From contig NZ_CASEXV010000090.1 of NCBI RefSeq assembly GCF_949292005.1, forward strand, positions 1 to 64,000: a DNA stretch of 64,000 nucleotides, read 5' to 3'. The notes below the pieces were generated by a model. The model saw only the letters and a program-made list of their open reading frames with translations, was not told the origin of the DNA and did no database searches. This document shows positions 56,376 through 64,000 of this stretch, piece by piece (positions within the stretch are counted from its first letter, which is position 1; each line of letters begins with the position of its first letter). This stretch comes from an uncultured Bifidobacterium sp. (GTDB lineage: Bacteria; Actinomycetota; Actinomycetes; Actinomycetales; Bifidobacteriaceae). Both the position numbers and the translations under genes were made by a program.

Positions 56376-59081
56376 TCAGCGCTGCTGCATGAGATTGCGC
56401 AGAACGTACTGGAGTATTCCACCGTTGCGGAAATACGCGGCCTCACCGGGAGTGTCCACCCGGACAACCGCGTCAAAATCCACGGTCCCGCCGTCAGTGG
56501 CCGCCGCATGCACATGGACGGTTTGAGGAATCACGCCATCATTGAACTTCTCGATTCCCGTGATCGAGAACGTTTCGGTGCCATCCAGCCCCAGCGACTG
56601 CGCCGACTCACCTTCAGGGAACTGCAGCGGAAGCACTCCCATTCCAATAAGGTTCGAGCGGTGAATGCGCTCGAAGCTGCCGGCGATCACGGCCTTCACC
56701 CCCAGCATCATCGTGCCCTTGGCCGCCCAGTCGCGCGAGGACCCCGTGCCATACTCCTTGCCGGCCAGAACGACAAGCGGGACCTTCTTGGCGGCGTAGT
56801 CGACCGACGCGTCGAAGATGGTCGATGGCTTGCCGCTGATGAAATCGAAGGTGAACCCACCAGGACGCACCTCCTCTCCCACGGATGCGAGAAGTTGGTT
56901 GCGTAGCCGTATGTTGCCGAAAGTCCCACGAACCATCACCTCGTGGTTCCCGCGGCGCGACCCGTAGGAGTTGAAATCCTTCTGAGCCACCCCATGCTCC
57001 GTGAGATACCTCCCCGCGGGACTCGACGAGGTGAATGCGCCGGCCGGAGAGATGTGGTCCGTCGTGACGGAGTCGCCGAGAAGAGCCAGAACGCGGGCAC
57101 CGGAAATATCGGTGACCGGTTCGGGTTTGGCCGACATTCCATCAAAAAGCGTCTGACGGCGCACATACGTGGAGCGCGGATCCCATGCGAAGAGCTCCCC
57201 CTTGGGGACTTTGAGCCCCTTCCACCGCTCGTCGCCGTCGAAAACCGAGGAATAGTCGTCGACATACATATCCCGCGATATCGTCCGGTCGACGATGTCC
57301 CGCACATCCTCGTTGCTGGGCCAGATGTCGCGAAGGAACACGTCATGTCCGTCGGCATCGGACCCCAACGGCTGCGACTCGAAATCGAAGTCCAGCGTGC
57401 CCGCGAGAGCATAGGCGATGACCAGCGGCGGCGACGCGAGATAGTTCATTTTGACATCGGGGCTGATACGTCCCTCGAAGTTCCTGTTCCCGGAGAGAAC
57501 CGCGGTGACGGTGAGGTCGTTCTCGTTAACCGCCTGCGAGATCTCGGGAAGAAGCGGACCCGAATTCCCGATGCACGTGGTGCATCCGAATCCCACGACC
57601 TCATATCCCAACGCGTCGAGGTCCTCCTGCAGACCGGCCTTGCGCAGATAGTCCGCGACCACTTGGGAGCCTGGCGCCAAGGACGTCTTCACCCACGGCT
57701 TGGGTCTCAGACCGAGCTTTCGGGCGTTGCGCGCCACCAATCCGGCGGCGACCATCACGGAGGGATTCGACGTGTTGGTGCAGCTGGTGATCGACGCGAT
57801 CGCGACATCTCCGTTGCTCAAGTGGAAATCCCCACGGAAATCCGTGCTTACGGGGACGGGTTCCGACACTGTTTTGTCTGTCTCGTATTGGGGAAGAGTG
57901 CCCTCGAAGACCTTCTTCGAATCGGAGAGCGCTATGCGGTCCTGAGGACGCTTCGGTCCGGCGATGGACGGGACCACGTCGCCAAGATCCAACTCCATGT
58001 ACTCCGAGTACGAGGGCTCCACATAATCGGGATCGGTTGTGTCGGCCCACAGGCGATTGGCCTTGGCGTAAGCCTCGACCAAGGCGATCTGGGAGTCGGA
58101 ACGGCCGGTGAGGCGCAGATAGTCCAACGTCACCTGATCTATGGGGAAGATGCCGCAGGTCGATCCAAACTCCGGACTCATGTTGCCGATCGTCGCGCGG
58201 TTGGCCAGCGGCACGGACGCGACTCCCTCGCCGTAGAACTCGACGAACTTGCCAACGACGCCATGCCGACGGAGCATATCCGTGATCGTCAGCACCACAT
58301 CGGTGGCCGTGACACCTTCGGGAATCGACCCGGTGAGTTTGAATCCGACGACCCTGGGGACCAGCATCGAAATGGGCTGTCCAAGCATCGCGGCTTCGGC
58401 CTCGATGCCTCCCACTCCCCAGCCCAGAACTCCCAGACCATTGACCATGGTGGTGTGCGAATCGGTTCCCACGCAAGAATCAAGATAAGCAAGGTCACGT
58501 CCACAGTCTCCGGGCCTCGTCATAACGACCTTGGCGAGATATTCGATGTTCACCTGATGGATGATGCCCGTCCCCGGAGGAACGACCCGGAAATTGCGGA
58601 AGGCCTGCTGCCCCCACCTCAGGAACTGGTACCGCTCGCCGTTGCGGCGATATTCGATGTCCATATTGCGCTCGACCGCATCGCGGACGGCGTAGCTGTC
58701 GATCTGCACGGAGTGGTCGATGACCATATCCGCCGGGACCTGGGGATTGATGACCTCGGGATCGCCGCCAAGAGTGCTCACCGCGTCACGCATCGTCGCT
58801 AGGTCGACGATGCAGGGAACTCCCGTGAAATCCTGCATGACCACACGCGACGGGGTGAACTGGATCTCGTGGCTGGGCTGGGCCTGGGGGTCCCAGCGGA
58901 GCAGATCCGCAACCTCGTCATCGGTGATGTTCTCGCCATCGATGTTCCGCACGAGATTCTCGACCAGAACCTTCAACGAGTAGGGAAGGTGCTCGATGCC
59001 GGGAAGATCCGCGATGCGGTAGTAATCGACATTCTCATCACCAACGGTGAGCGTGGACAGCTGGTCGTCACGCAGAGTCAT
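56376..59081 (-). CDS. acnA: aconitate hydratase A
   Basis: A 901-residue aconitase with citrate/isocitrate-isomerase activity. GTDSHTTMVNGLGVLGWG, the Fe-S ligands in TSCTNTSNPSVM and GFGCTTCIGNSG, GNRNFEGR and EYGTGSSRDWAAKG are all present. In bifidobacteria the partial oxidative TCA branch (citrate synthase, aconitase, isocitrate dehydrogenase) supplies 2-oxoglutarate for glutamate; neither partner is nearby. The ATG at 59081 follows GGAGGAGAAG. A palindrome lies ahead of it. Confidence 0.96.
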   Translation of the reverse strand: MTLRDDQLSTLTVGDENVDYYRIADLPGIEHLPYSLKVLVENLVRNIDGENITDDEVADLLRWDPQAQPSHEIQFTPSRVVMQDFTGVPCIVDLATMRDAVSTLGGDPEVINPQVPADMVIDHSVQIDSYAVRDAVERNMDIEYRRNGERYQFLRWGQQAFRNFRVVPPGTGIIHQVNIEYLAKVVMTRPGDCGRDLAYLDSCVGTDSHTTMVNGLGVLGWGVGGIEAEAAMLGQPISMLVPRVVGFKLTGSIPEGVTATDVVLTITDMLRRHGVVGKFVEFYGEGVASVPLANRATIGNMSPEFGSTCGIFPIDQVTLDYLRLTGRSDSQIALVEAYAKANRLWADTTDPDYVEPSYSEYMELDLGDVVPSIAGPKRPQDRIALSDSKKVFEGTLPQYETDKTVSEPVPVSTDFRGDFHLSNGDVAIASITSCTNTSNPSVMVAAGLVARNARKLGLRPKPWVKTSLAPGSQVVADYLRKAGLQEDLDALGYEVVGFGCTTCIGNSGPLLPEISQAVNENDLTVTAVLSGNRNFEGRISPDVKMNYLASPPLVIAYALAGTLDFDFESQPLGSDADGHDVFLRDIWPSNEDVRDIVDRTISRDMYVDDYSSVFDGDERWKGLKVPKGELFAWDPRSTYVRRQTLFDGMSAKPEPVTDISGARVLALLGDSVTTDHISPAGAFTSSSPAGRYLTEHGVAQKDFNSYGSRRGNHEVMVRGTFGNIRLRNQLLASVGEEVRPGGFTFDFISGKPSTIFDASVDYAAKKVPLVVLAGKEYGTGSSRDWAAKGTMMLGVKAVIAGSFERIHRSNLIGMGVLPLQFPEGESAQSLGLDGTETFSITGIEKFNDGVIPQTVHVHAAATDGGTVDFDAVVRVDTPGEAAYFRNGGILQYVLRNLMQQR

Positions 59082-59134
59082 TCTTCTCCTCCGAATCTCA
59101 TTGGATACACACGACGGGCACGCCCTGCCACAAT

Positions 59135-59146
59135 GGCACGCGTGCC
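59135..59146. promoter_or_regulatory. perfect palindrome upstream of acnA
   Basis: GGCACGCGTGCC is a perfect 12-bp palindrome, 53 bp before the acnA start, and a related GGCACGCC sequence lies 18 bp closer. It may be an operator for a dimeric repressor. The binding protein is unknown. Confidence 0.35.
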
Positions 59147-59190
59147 ACACATAAACGATTATCCGACGCGGACGGTACAGAACCGCACGT

Positions 59191-61719
59191 CTATCTCATG
59201 ACCGCGTGCCGAACACGGTCGATCAGCCTTTCCACCACAGGCTCAAGCCAATGGATAATCACGAATATCACGCACGACGCGGCGATGGCCACAAGCACCG
59301 CCAGCATCATCCGCCAAGCGGGGAAACGAAGCGCGAAGAACGAGGCCACGGGCTCGATGAGAATCCCGCACACGCCCGCCGCTGCGAAGAACGCCACCAA
59401 AGCGCCACGCCATGATCTCAATGGCGAGGCCACCTTCGCGAGAACCGCTATGCCCATGACGAAAAGAATCATGGCACAGCTGGATCGGAGTTCCGCAAGG
59501 TCGGACGGACGGCCGAGATCCCATCCCATGGCCGAAGGAAGGATCCATGCGGAAAGCATCACGGATAGGGCTATGGCCAATCCTCCGGGGAACGCGAATC
59601 TAATCACCCTCGTAAGGAACCCTGGGACATAACGGCGGGTATTGGGGGCCAGAGCAAGGATGAAGGCCGGAATTCCGATGGTCAGCGCGCCCACGTACGT
59701 GATATGGCGGGGAAGATAGGGGAAGGGAATCCGCGTCAGGACGACCACGAAGGCGATCAGCGAGGAATACACGGTTTTCGTCAGGAACAGCGCGGCCACG
59801 CGCTCCATGTTCGCCATCACCTGCCTCCCGCGGGCCACGACATCCGGGAGATGCGAGAAGCGCGAATCGACAAGGACCAGCTGGGCTACCGCCTTTGCCG
59901 CGGGAGCGGCGTTCCCCATGGCCACGCCCAGATCGGCCTCCTTGAGTGCCAGCGTGTCGTTAACGCCATCTCCCGTCATCGCCACGACATGGCCCGAACG
60001 GTGGAGCGCCTCGACTATCGACTTCTTCTGTTCGGGAAGCACACGCCCCAACACGTCGACATCCTCAAGGACATCCGATAATTGGGCGATGTCCGCGGGA
60101 AGCGTCCTCGCATCCATGACGCGCGGCGGCTTCTTGCCGGTGAGTCCCACACGCGCCGCGATCGATCCGACGGTCGCCGGATTGTCTCCGGATATGAGAC
60201 GGCAGCGGACACCCTGCTCGCGGAACCATGCGAGGGTCGATTCCGCATCATCCCTTATGCGCTCCGAACACACGACAAGCGCCATGGGAATCGCCGTCGA
60301 GGGAAGGGCGACCTCGAATGCGCCATCAGAAGCGCTTCCGGAAGCCACCACGGATGAGCCATCGGTCGACCGAACGACCAACAGAACACGGTCGCCACCG
60401 GCGGCCAGCCCGTCGACCTCCTCGGAAACATCCGCGTACGCGCCGTGCAGCGCGGAAAGAATAACCTCCGGCGCCCCGAGAAACCACGTGCCGTCACCAT
60501 TGACGACGGAGCTCCATTTGCGGCCCGAGGAAAAGGGCACACGAGACAGCACATCTCCGGCGCCGACGCCCTCATTCGACAACGCCGACACGATCGCCTG
60601 GCCCGTTGCGTTGGGATTCTCCTCGTTCGCGAGGTCGAACACCGCCTGACGGACATCATCGCCGACACGTCCGTCCCCTATCGCGACAAGATTCCTCATC
60701 GTGATCGTGCCGTCGGTTATGGTGCCGGTCTTGTCCAGATTAAGGCAATCCACACGGGCCAGGGTCTCCACCGATTCCAACTCCTGAACCAGGGTTTTCT
60801 CGCGAGCCAGACGCATCGCTGCTATTGCGAAGTTCAACGACACGAGGAGGACCAGCCCCTCAGGGATCATCCCCACCACGCCGGCAACGGAGGACACCAC
60901 CGCCGAACGCCACTGCCCGGTGTCGACCGCATTCTCCCATCCGCCCACGGCCTTGATCTGCGACCACGCGAGAAGAGCGCACAACGGAATCACGACGATG
61001 GTCATATATCGGAGGATCGTGTTGATTCCCCGACTCAGATCGGACACCGTCCGCCGGTACACCTTGGCTTGGGCGGTCAATTTCGCCGCGTAGCCATCCT
61101 CGCCGACCGCGGTGACGCGGGTGAGTGCGATGCCAGAGACCGCGGCGGAACCCGAATAGACCGGATCGCCCTCAGTCTTGCGCACGGTTCTCGACTCGCC
61201 GGTGAGCATGGACTCGTCAAGCTCCAGACCCCAGGATCTGACGACGACGGCATCGGCGGGGACCTGATCCCCCGAGCGAATCCACAGAAGATCATCCAAC
61301 ACGATTCCGTCATGTGACACGGTGGTGTCGTGCCCATCACGCCTGACGACGAAGTCGGCGGCGACGAGAATCGACAGCCGATCCAGCGTGCGTTTGGACT
61401 TCGTCTCCACGATTATGCCTATTCCCGTGTTGACGATGATGACAACCCCGAACACCGCGTCCTTCCATGACCCGGCGATGAGCACAAGAACCATCGCCGT
61501 GAGAATGATCGCGTTGAACAGCGTGAACACGTTGGAGCGGACGATGTCCGCGAAGGAGCGCGAGGTCGTGTCCCTCACGTGGTTGATGAGCCCCTTTTCA
61601 CGGCGTTCCTCCACATCGCGGGCCGACAGTCCCCCGTCATCGACCCGCGGAAAATCCTCTCGCACATTCCGTGGCACGTCCTGCAACGCCCCAGCATCCG
61701 TGGATGTCATATTCTTCAT
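59191..61719 (-). CDS. cation-translocating P-type ATPase, CtpE-like
   Basis: An 842-residue P-type ATPase with about ten TM helices. The phosphorylation site is LDKTGTITDG, the actuator motif LTGESRTV, the hinge VAMTGDGVNDTLALKEAD, and the M4 region has PEGLVLLVSLNFA. The PEGL and NFA arrangement matches CtpE of mycobacteria, a Ca2+ transporter, rather than heavy-metal CPx pumps; ion specificity remains inferred. The ATG at 61719 has GGAGG nine bases upstream. It follows the lipoprotein gene by 4 bp. Confidence 0.88.
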   Translation of the reverse strand: MKNMTSTDAGALQDVPRNVREDFPRVDDGGLSARDVEERREKGLINHVRDTTSRSFADIVRSNVFTLFNAIILTAMVLVLIAGSWKDAVFGVVIIVNTGIGIIVETKSKRTLDRLSILVAADFVVRRDGHDTTVSHDGIVLDDLLWIRSGDQVPADAVVVRSWGLELDESMLTGESRTVRKTEGDPVYSGSAAVSGIALTRVTAVGEDGYAAKLTAQAKVYRRTVSDLSRGINTILRYMTIVVIPLCALLAWSQIKAVGGWENAVDTGQWRSAVVSSVAGVVGMIPEGLVLLVSLNFAIAAMRLAREKTLVQELESVETLARVDCLNLDKTGTITDGTITMRNLVAIGDGRVGDDVRQAVFDLANEENPNATGQAIVSALSNEGVGAGDVLSRVPFSSGRKWSSVVNGDGTWFLGAPEVILSALHGAYADVSEEVDGLAAGGDRVLLVVRSTDGSSVVASGSASDGAFEVALPSTAIPMALVVCSERIRDDAESTLAWFREQGVRCRLISGDNPATVGSIAARVGLTGKKPPRVMDARTLPADIAQLSDVLEDVDVLGRVLPEQKKSIVEALHRSGHVVAMTGDGVNDTLALKEADLGVAMGNAAPAAKAVAQLVLVDSRFSHLPDVVARGRQVMANMERVAALFLTKTVYSSLIAFVVVLTRIPFPYLPRHITYVGALTIGIPAFILALAPNTRRYVPGFLTRVIRFAFPGGLAIALSVMLSAWILPSAMGWDLGRPSDLAELRSSCAMILFVMGIAVLAKVASPLRSWRGALVAFFAAAGVCGILIEPVASFFALRFPAWRMMLAVLVAIAASCVIFVIIHWLEPVVERLIDRVRHAVMR

Positions 61720-61723
61720 ACGC

Positions 61724-62311
61724 TCATTCCTCCACCAACACCGCCATACGGCCTCCAGCCGACCTGTTGTTCGCCACGTCATCCACAGCCTGGGCCAAAG
61801 TCGATGTGGCTGTGGACCTGACAACCGCGTCCACCGCTACCAATGAGCCGTCGGTGGGCATGGAGGACGCATCGACGGCCACGACCGGAACCCCTGAGGA
61901 CCTGGCGTATTCGAGCGTCGACGTCCATCCCGATCGATCCCGTCCGAAATCCATCCCCATAATGACCACGACGCTCACATCCCTGTCCGCGTAATCGCGA
62001 ACTGCGGAAAGACGGGAGGCATGCGGAGTCGAGGTGCCGCTGGCGTTCGAATACGCCGTCCGCATGTCATGGTCATCCAGCTGATCCACGACGCGCGAGT
62101 CAAGGGCCGTGGTGGTCTCGGATCCCACGACTCCAACCATCAGATCACCATCATCGATGCTGTCATGCGCGACCGTATCTCCAGCCACTCCGACGGCCCG
62201 CGACGACTCGGCGCATCCGGACACTCCCAACGCGACCGTGATCACGGCGAGAAGGGACAACAGACGACGAAGAAACGGGGCGCACCCGCACCTCGCGCTC
62301 CCCGCGATCAT
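61724..62311 (-). CDS. putative lipoprotein with half-PBP-like domain
   Basis: A 195-residue protein of unknown function. The signal peptide ends in a lipobox (VSGC, Cys 33) after an Arg-rich start and a Leu/Val-rich core. The mature part has alternating beta-alpha strands, MVGVVGSETTTALDSRVV, VSVVVIMGMDFG, GVPVVAVDASS and GSLVAVDAVVRS, resembling one lobe of a periplasmic sugar-binding or LacI-type fold. The partner lobe is absent. It is translationally coupled to the upstream methyltransferase by ATGA and is 4 bp from the P-type ATPase. Confidence 0.7.
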   Translation of the reverse strand: MIAGSARCGCAPFLRRLLSLLAVITVALGVSGCAESSRAVGVAGDTVAHDSIDDGDLMVGVVGSETTTALDSRVVDQLDDHDMRTAYSNASGTSTPHASRLSAVRDYADRDVSVVVIMGMDFGRDRSGWTSTLEYARSSGVPVVAVDASSMPTDGSLVAVDAVVRSTATSTLAQAVDDVANNRSAGGRMAVLVEE

Positions 62312-63579
62312 GATCGGGTCGAACGGCGGAAGGCGACGATCGTCTCCACGTGATGCGTCATGGGATAGGCATCAAAGGCCTGTATCGACGTCGGATCATA
62401 TCCCAACGAGACAAGTGTCGCGGTGTCACGGGCCAGACTGGCGGGATCGCAGGAGACATAGATGACGTTACGGGCTCCACGATTCGCGATGGCTCGGCAT
62501 ACCCGGGCGCCCGCACCGGCACGTGGCGGATCAAGGACGACGACGTCAGGCTGCCCCTGTCCATCAGGAAGCCCCGCAAGAACCTTCGCGACGTCCCCGG
62601 ATCGGACGTCCGTCTGATCGGCCCCGGCACGATGGAGATTGCGTCTCGCGGATTTCACCGCGGTCTTCGACCCCTCGACGCTGAGAACACGAACATCCGA
62701 CCCCAACGTGAGCGAAAGCGGAACTGTGAAAAGCCCGGAACCCGAGTAGAGATCCCAAACCTCGGCATTATCGCGTCCATCCAAGGCGTCCAAAGCCCTA
62801 TCGCGCACATACGACGTGAAAACGGCGGGAGCGGCCCGATGAACCTGCCAGAAGCCCCGTGACGCGACTTCATAGCGGAACGTATGCCCCGCGACGCGCA
62901 CCTTCTCGTGCACGGTCTCCGTTCCGGACACCACCGTCCCGTCCACAAGAACCGCATGGTCATGCAGAACCCCATCGTCCTCCAGGGGTTCCGGCGCCAC
63001 CACGCGAATCGAGGCTCCCGGAGTCCATCCGCCACGCCACACCCCGGCGTCCTCGGCCGCTGCGAGAACCGCTTCCGTCGCCAGGGGCATATCCTCCACC
63101 GGCACGCGCTCATGAGTTCCTCTGCGGCGCATGGACGCCCGACCCTCGTCATCGGCGACCAATTCCATCCGAGTGCGCCAGTGGAGTCCTCCACGCTTGT
63201 CATCGCCAGGCATGGACCTGATGGCCACGTCCGGACAGTCGATATGTCCCAGCCTACGCATCTGCTCAGCCACGATCGCGGCCTTCCAACGCAACTGTCC
63301 GGGACGCGCGACATGGACGAGGTCGGCTCCCCCGACCCCACCTCCGGAGGACAACGGGCCAGCTAGCGGCCACGCGGGATCGCATCGATCCCCACTCGCC
63401 TCACGGACACCGACGACCTCGCCTGTCCAGAACCGCCCATCCCTATCATGCGGCTCGTCAAGCTCGATGTCGACCAACTCGCCGGGAAGCGCGAACCTGA
63501 CAAACACCACTCGCCCATCGATATGGGCGACGCATCGTCCCTGATCGGCGAACCTCTCAATACGCACGGTCGCTCTCAT
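62308..63579 (-). CDS. TrmA/RumA-family RNA (uracil-5-)-methyltransferase
   Basis: A 423-residue SAM-dependent m5U methyltransferase. An N-terminal TRAM domain (about 1-60) is followed by an insert, then the Rossmann core with LYSGSGLFTVPLSL, VVLDPPRAGAG and the catalytic Cys in YVSCDPASLARD. The general base Glu is in HVETIVAF. The cysteines that bind the [4Fe-4S] cluster in RumA are missing; only CDPAW remains. The target could be 23S rRNA or tRNA. The ATG at 63579 follows AAGGAGG five bases upstream. Confidence 0.9.
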   Translation of the reverse strand: MRATVRIERFADQGRCVAHIDGRVVFVRFALPGELVDIELDEPHDRDGRFWTGEVVGVREASGDRCDPAWPLAGPLSSGGGVGGADLVHVARPGQLRWKAAIVAEQMRRLGHIDCPDVAIRSMPGDDKRGGLHWRTRMELVADDEGRASMRRRGTHERVPVEDMPLATEAVLAAAEDAGVWRGGWTPGASIRVVAPEPLEDDGVLHDHAVLVDGTVVSGTETVHEKVRVAGHTFRYEVASRGFWQVHRAAPAVFTSYVRDRALDALDGRDNAEVWDLYSGSGLFTVPLSLTLGSDVRVLSVEGSKTAVKSARRNLHRAGADQTDVRSGDVAKVLAGLPDGQGQPDVVVLDPPRAGAGARVCRAIANRGARNVIYVSCDPASLARDTATLVSLGYDPTSIQAFDAYPMTHHVETIVAFRRSTRS

Positions 63580-63595
63580 GGAGACCTCCTTAACG

Positions 63596-64000
63596 TCAAC
63601 GTCCTTCTTCGTGATCCGACAAACGGCTGCGGTGCAGCGGCGTCGCGATGAGCAGATAGGACACCCATATCGCGAGGGACCAGAAAGGAATGCCCATAAT
63701 CAACCGGGCCGTTCCCAACCACCCCACCAGGTCGGCAAAATACAACGGAACCTGCACGGCTAGACGAAGCGTGAAAACACCTATCCACAACACCGTCACC
63801 CACATGTAGGCGCGCCGGAGCGGGACATCGTCCAGCCACGACCGCAGCCACCCCCGATAGTCACCGGTCGGAAGCGCCCGTATGGCCTCGACCAGCACTC
63901 CCACGGCCGGAACGCGAACCATCAACGACAACGACAGAACCACCACATACACGGCGTTTGTGATGAATCCGAGCATGTAGTAGTTCCGCGCGTCGTTGCT
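63596..64000 (-). CDS. DUF3159 family membrane protein, 5' end outside the window
   Basis: At least 134 residues of the C-terminal part are present. NDARNYYMLGFITNAVYVVVL begins the visible frame, and three or four hydrophobic helices follow with VRVPAVGVLVE, LRRAYMWVTVLWIGVFTLRLAVQVPLY and LIMGIPFWSLAIWVSYLL. This is the DUF3159 pattern, an actinobacterial membrane family of unknown function usually found beside an RNA methyltransferase gene. The frame is open to the window edge, so the start lies beyond 64000. It is 16 bp upstream of the methyltransferase. Confidence 0.85.
   Translation of the reverse strand, partial: SNDARNYYMLGFITNAVYVVVLSLSLMVRVPAVGVLVEAIRALPTGDYRGWLRSWLDDVPLRRAYMWVTVLWIGVFTLRLAVQVPLYFADLVGWLGTARLIMGIPFWSLAIWVSYLLIATPLHRSRLSDHEEGR

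Overview
The window is a stretch of high-GC actinobacterial core chromosome, most likely from Bifidobacterium or a close relative in the Bifidobacteriaceae. The reasons are: tandem clpP1-clpP2 next to tig and clpX; an anaerobic pyruvate formate-lyase with its activase; several small actinobacteria-type genes (DUF3046, DUF3159, DUF4193, DUF4192-like, SepH); a ClgR-like regulator beside recA; and an RpoD with a long charged N-terminal extension. I see no transposase, integrase, prophage, CRISPR array, toxin system or rRNA. The species cannot be read from the sequence.

Layout. 1-8.3 kb: tRNA-Arg(ACG), then a leftward protein-quality block tig / CLC chloride-channel homologue / clpP1 / clpP2 / clpX, followed by a ribonuclease D-like gene. 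7.5-10.9 kb: pflA and pflB. 11-16.4 kb: a small conserved gene, nadE and a MetQ-MetN-MetI methionine importer. 16.4-18 kb: a Cof-type HAD phosphatase and a cyclophilin, both rightward. 18-24 kb: bifunctional RSH, dUTPase, a DUF4193 zinc-ribbon protein, SepH and a nucleotide pyrophosphatase-like protein. 24-33.1 kb: topoisomerase IV subunits (parC rightward, parE leftward) flanking an aspartase-like gene, then rpoD and a DUF4192-like gene. 33.2-42.2 kb: polyprenyl synthetase, PASTA kinase PknB, an acyltransferase, a two-TM protein, trpD and secA. 42.4-51 kb: long-form HPF, RNase P RNA (rnpB), and the actinobacterial chain ftsK-pgsA-pncC-clgR-DUF3046-recA-recX. 51-64 kb: miaB-miaA, a small alarmone synthetase, an aldo/keto reductase, a BI-1 membrane protein, aconitase, a CtpE-like P-type ATPase, a lipoprotein, a TrmA/RumA-family methyltransferase and a DUF3159 gene cut by the window edge.

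How the genes fit together. The window links stress proteolysis (ClpXP1P2, trigger factor and the ClgR-like regulator), the SOS response (recA with a perfect LexA-type box), alarmone signalling (a long RSH plus a stand-alone synthetase), ribosome hibernation (HPF), cell division (FtsK, SepH, PknB) and anaerobic pyruvate metabolism. Most operons are tight, with 4-bp ATGA overlaps in metN/metI, recA/recX, pgsA/pncC and methyltransferase/lipoprotein.

I found no clearly new multi-gene system. The observations most worth a second look are regulatory: a perfect palindrome resembling a ClgR site in the end of the clc gene just ahead of clpP1P2; three 13-nt direct repeats plus a 12-bp hairpin in the clpX leader; a Crp/GlxR-type palindrome ahead of pflB; a 13-bp perfect hairpin between pflB and pflA; and operator-like inverted repeats ahead of acnA and metQ. 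Several proteins are also atypical: a TM-anchored MetQ with no lipobox, acidic insertions in the topoisomerase IV subunits, a TrmA-family methyltransferase lacking the Fe-S cysteines, and a lipoprotein resembling half of a periplasmic binding domain.
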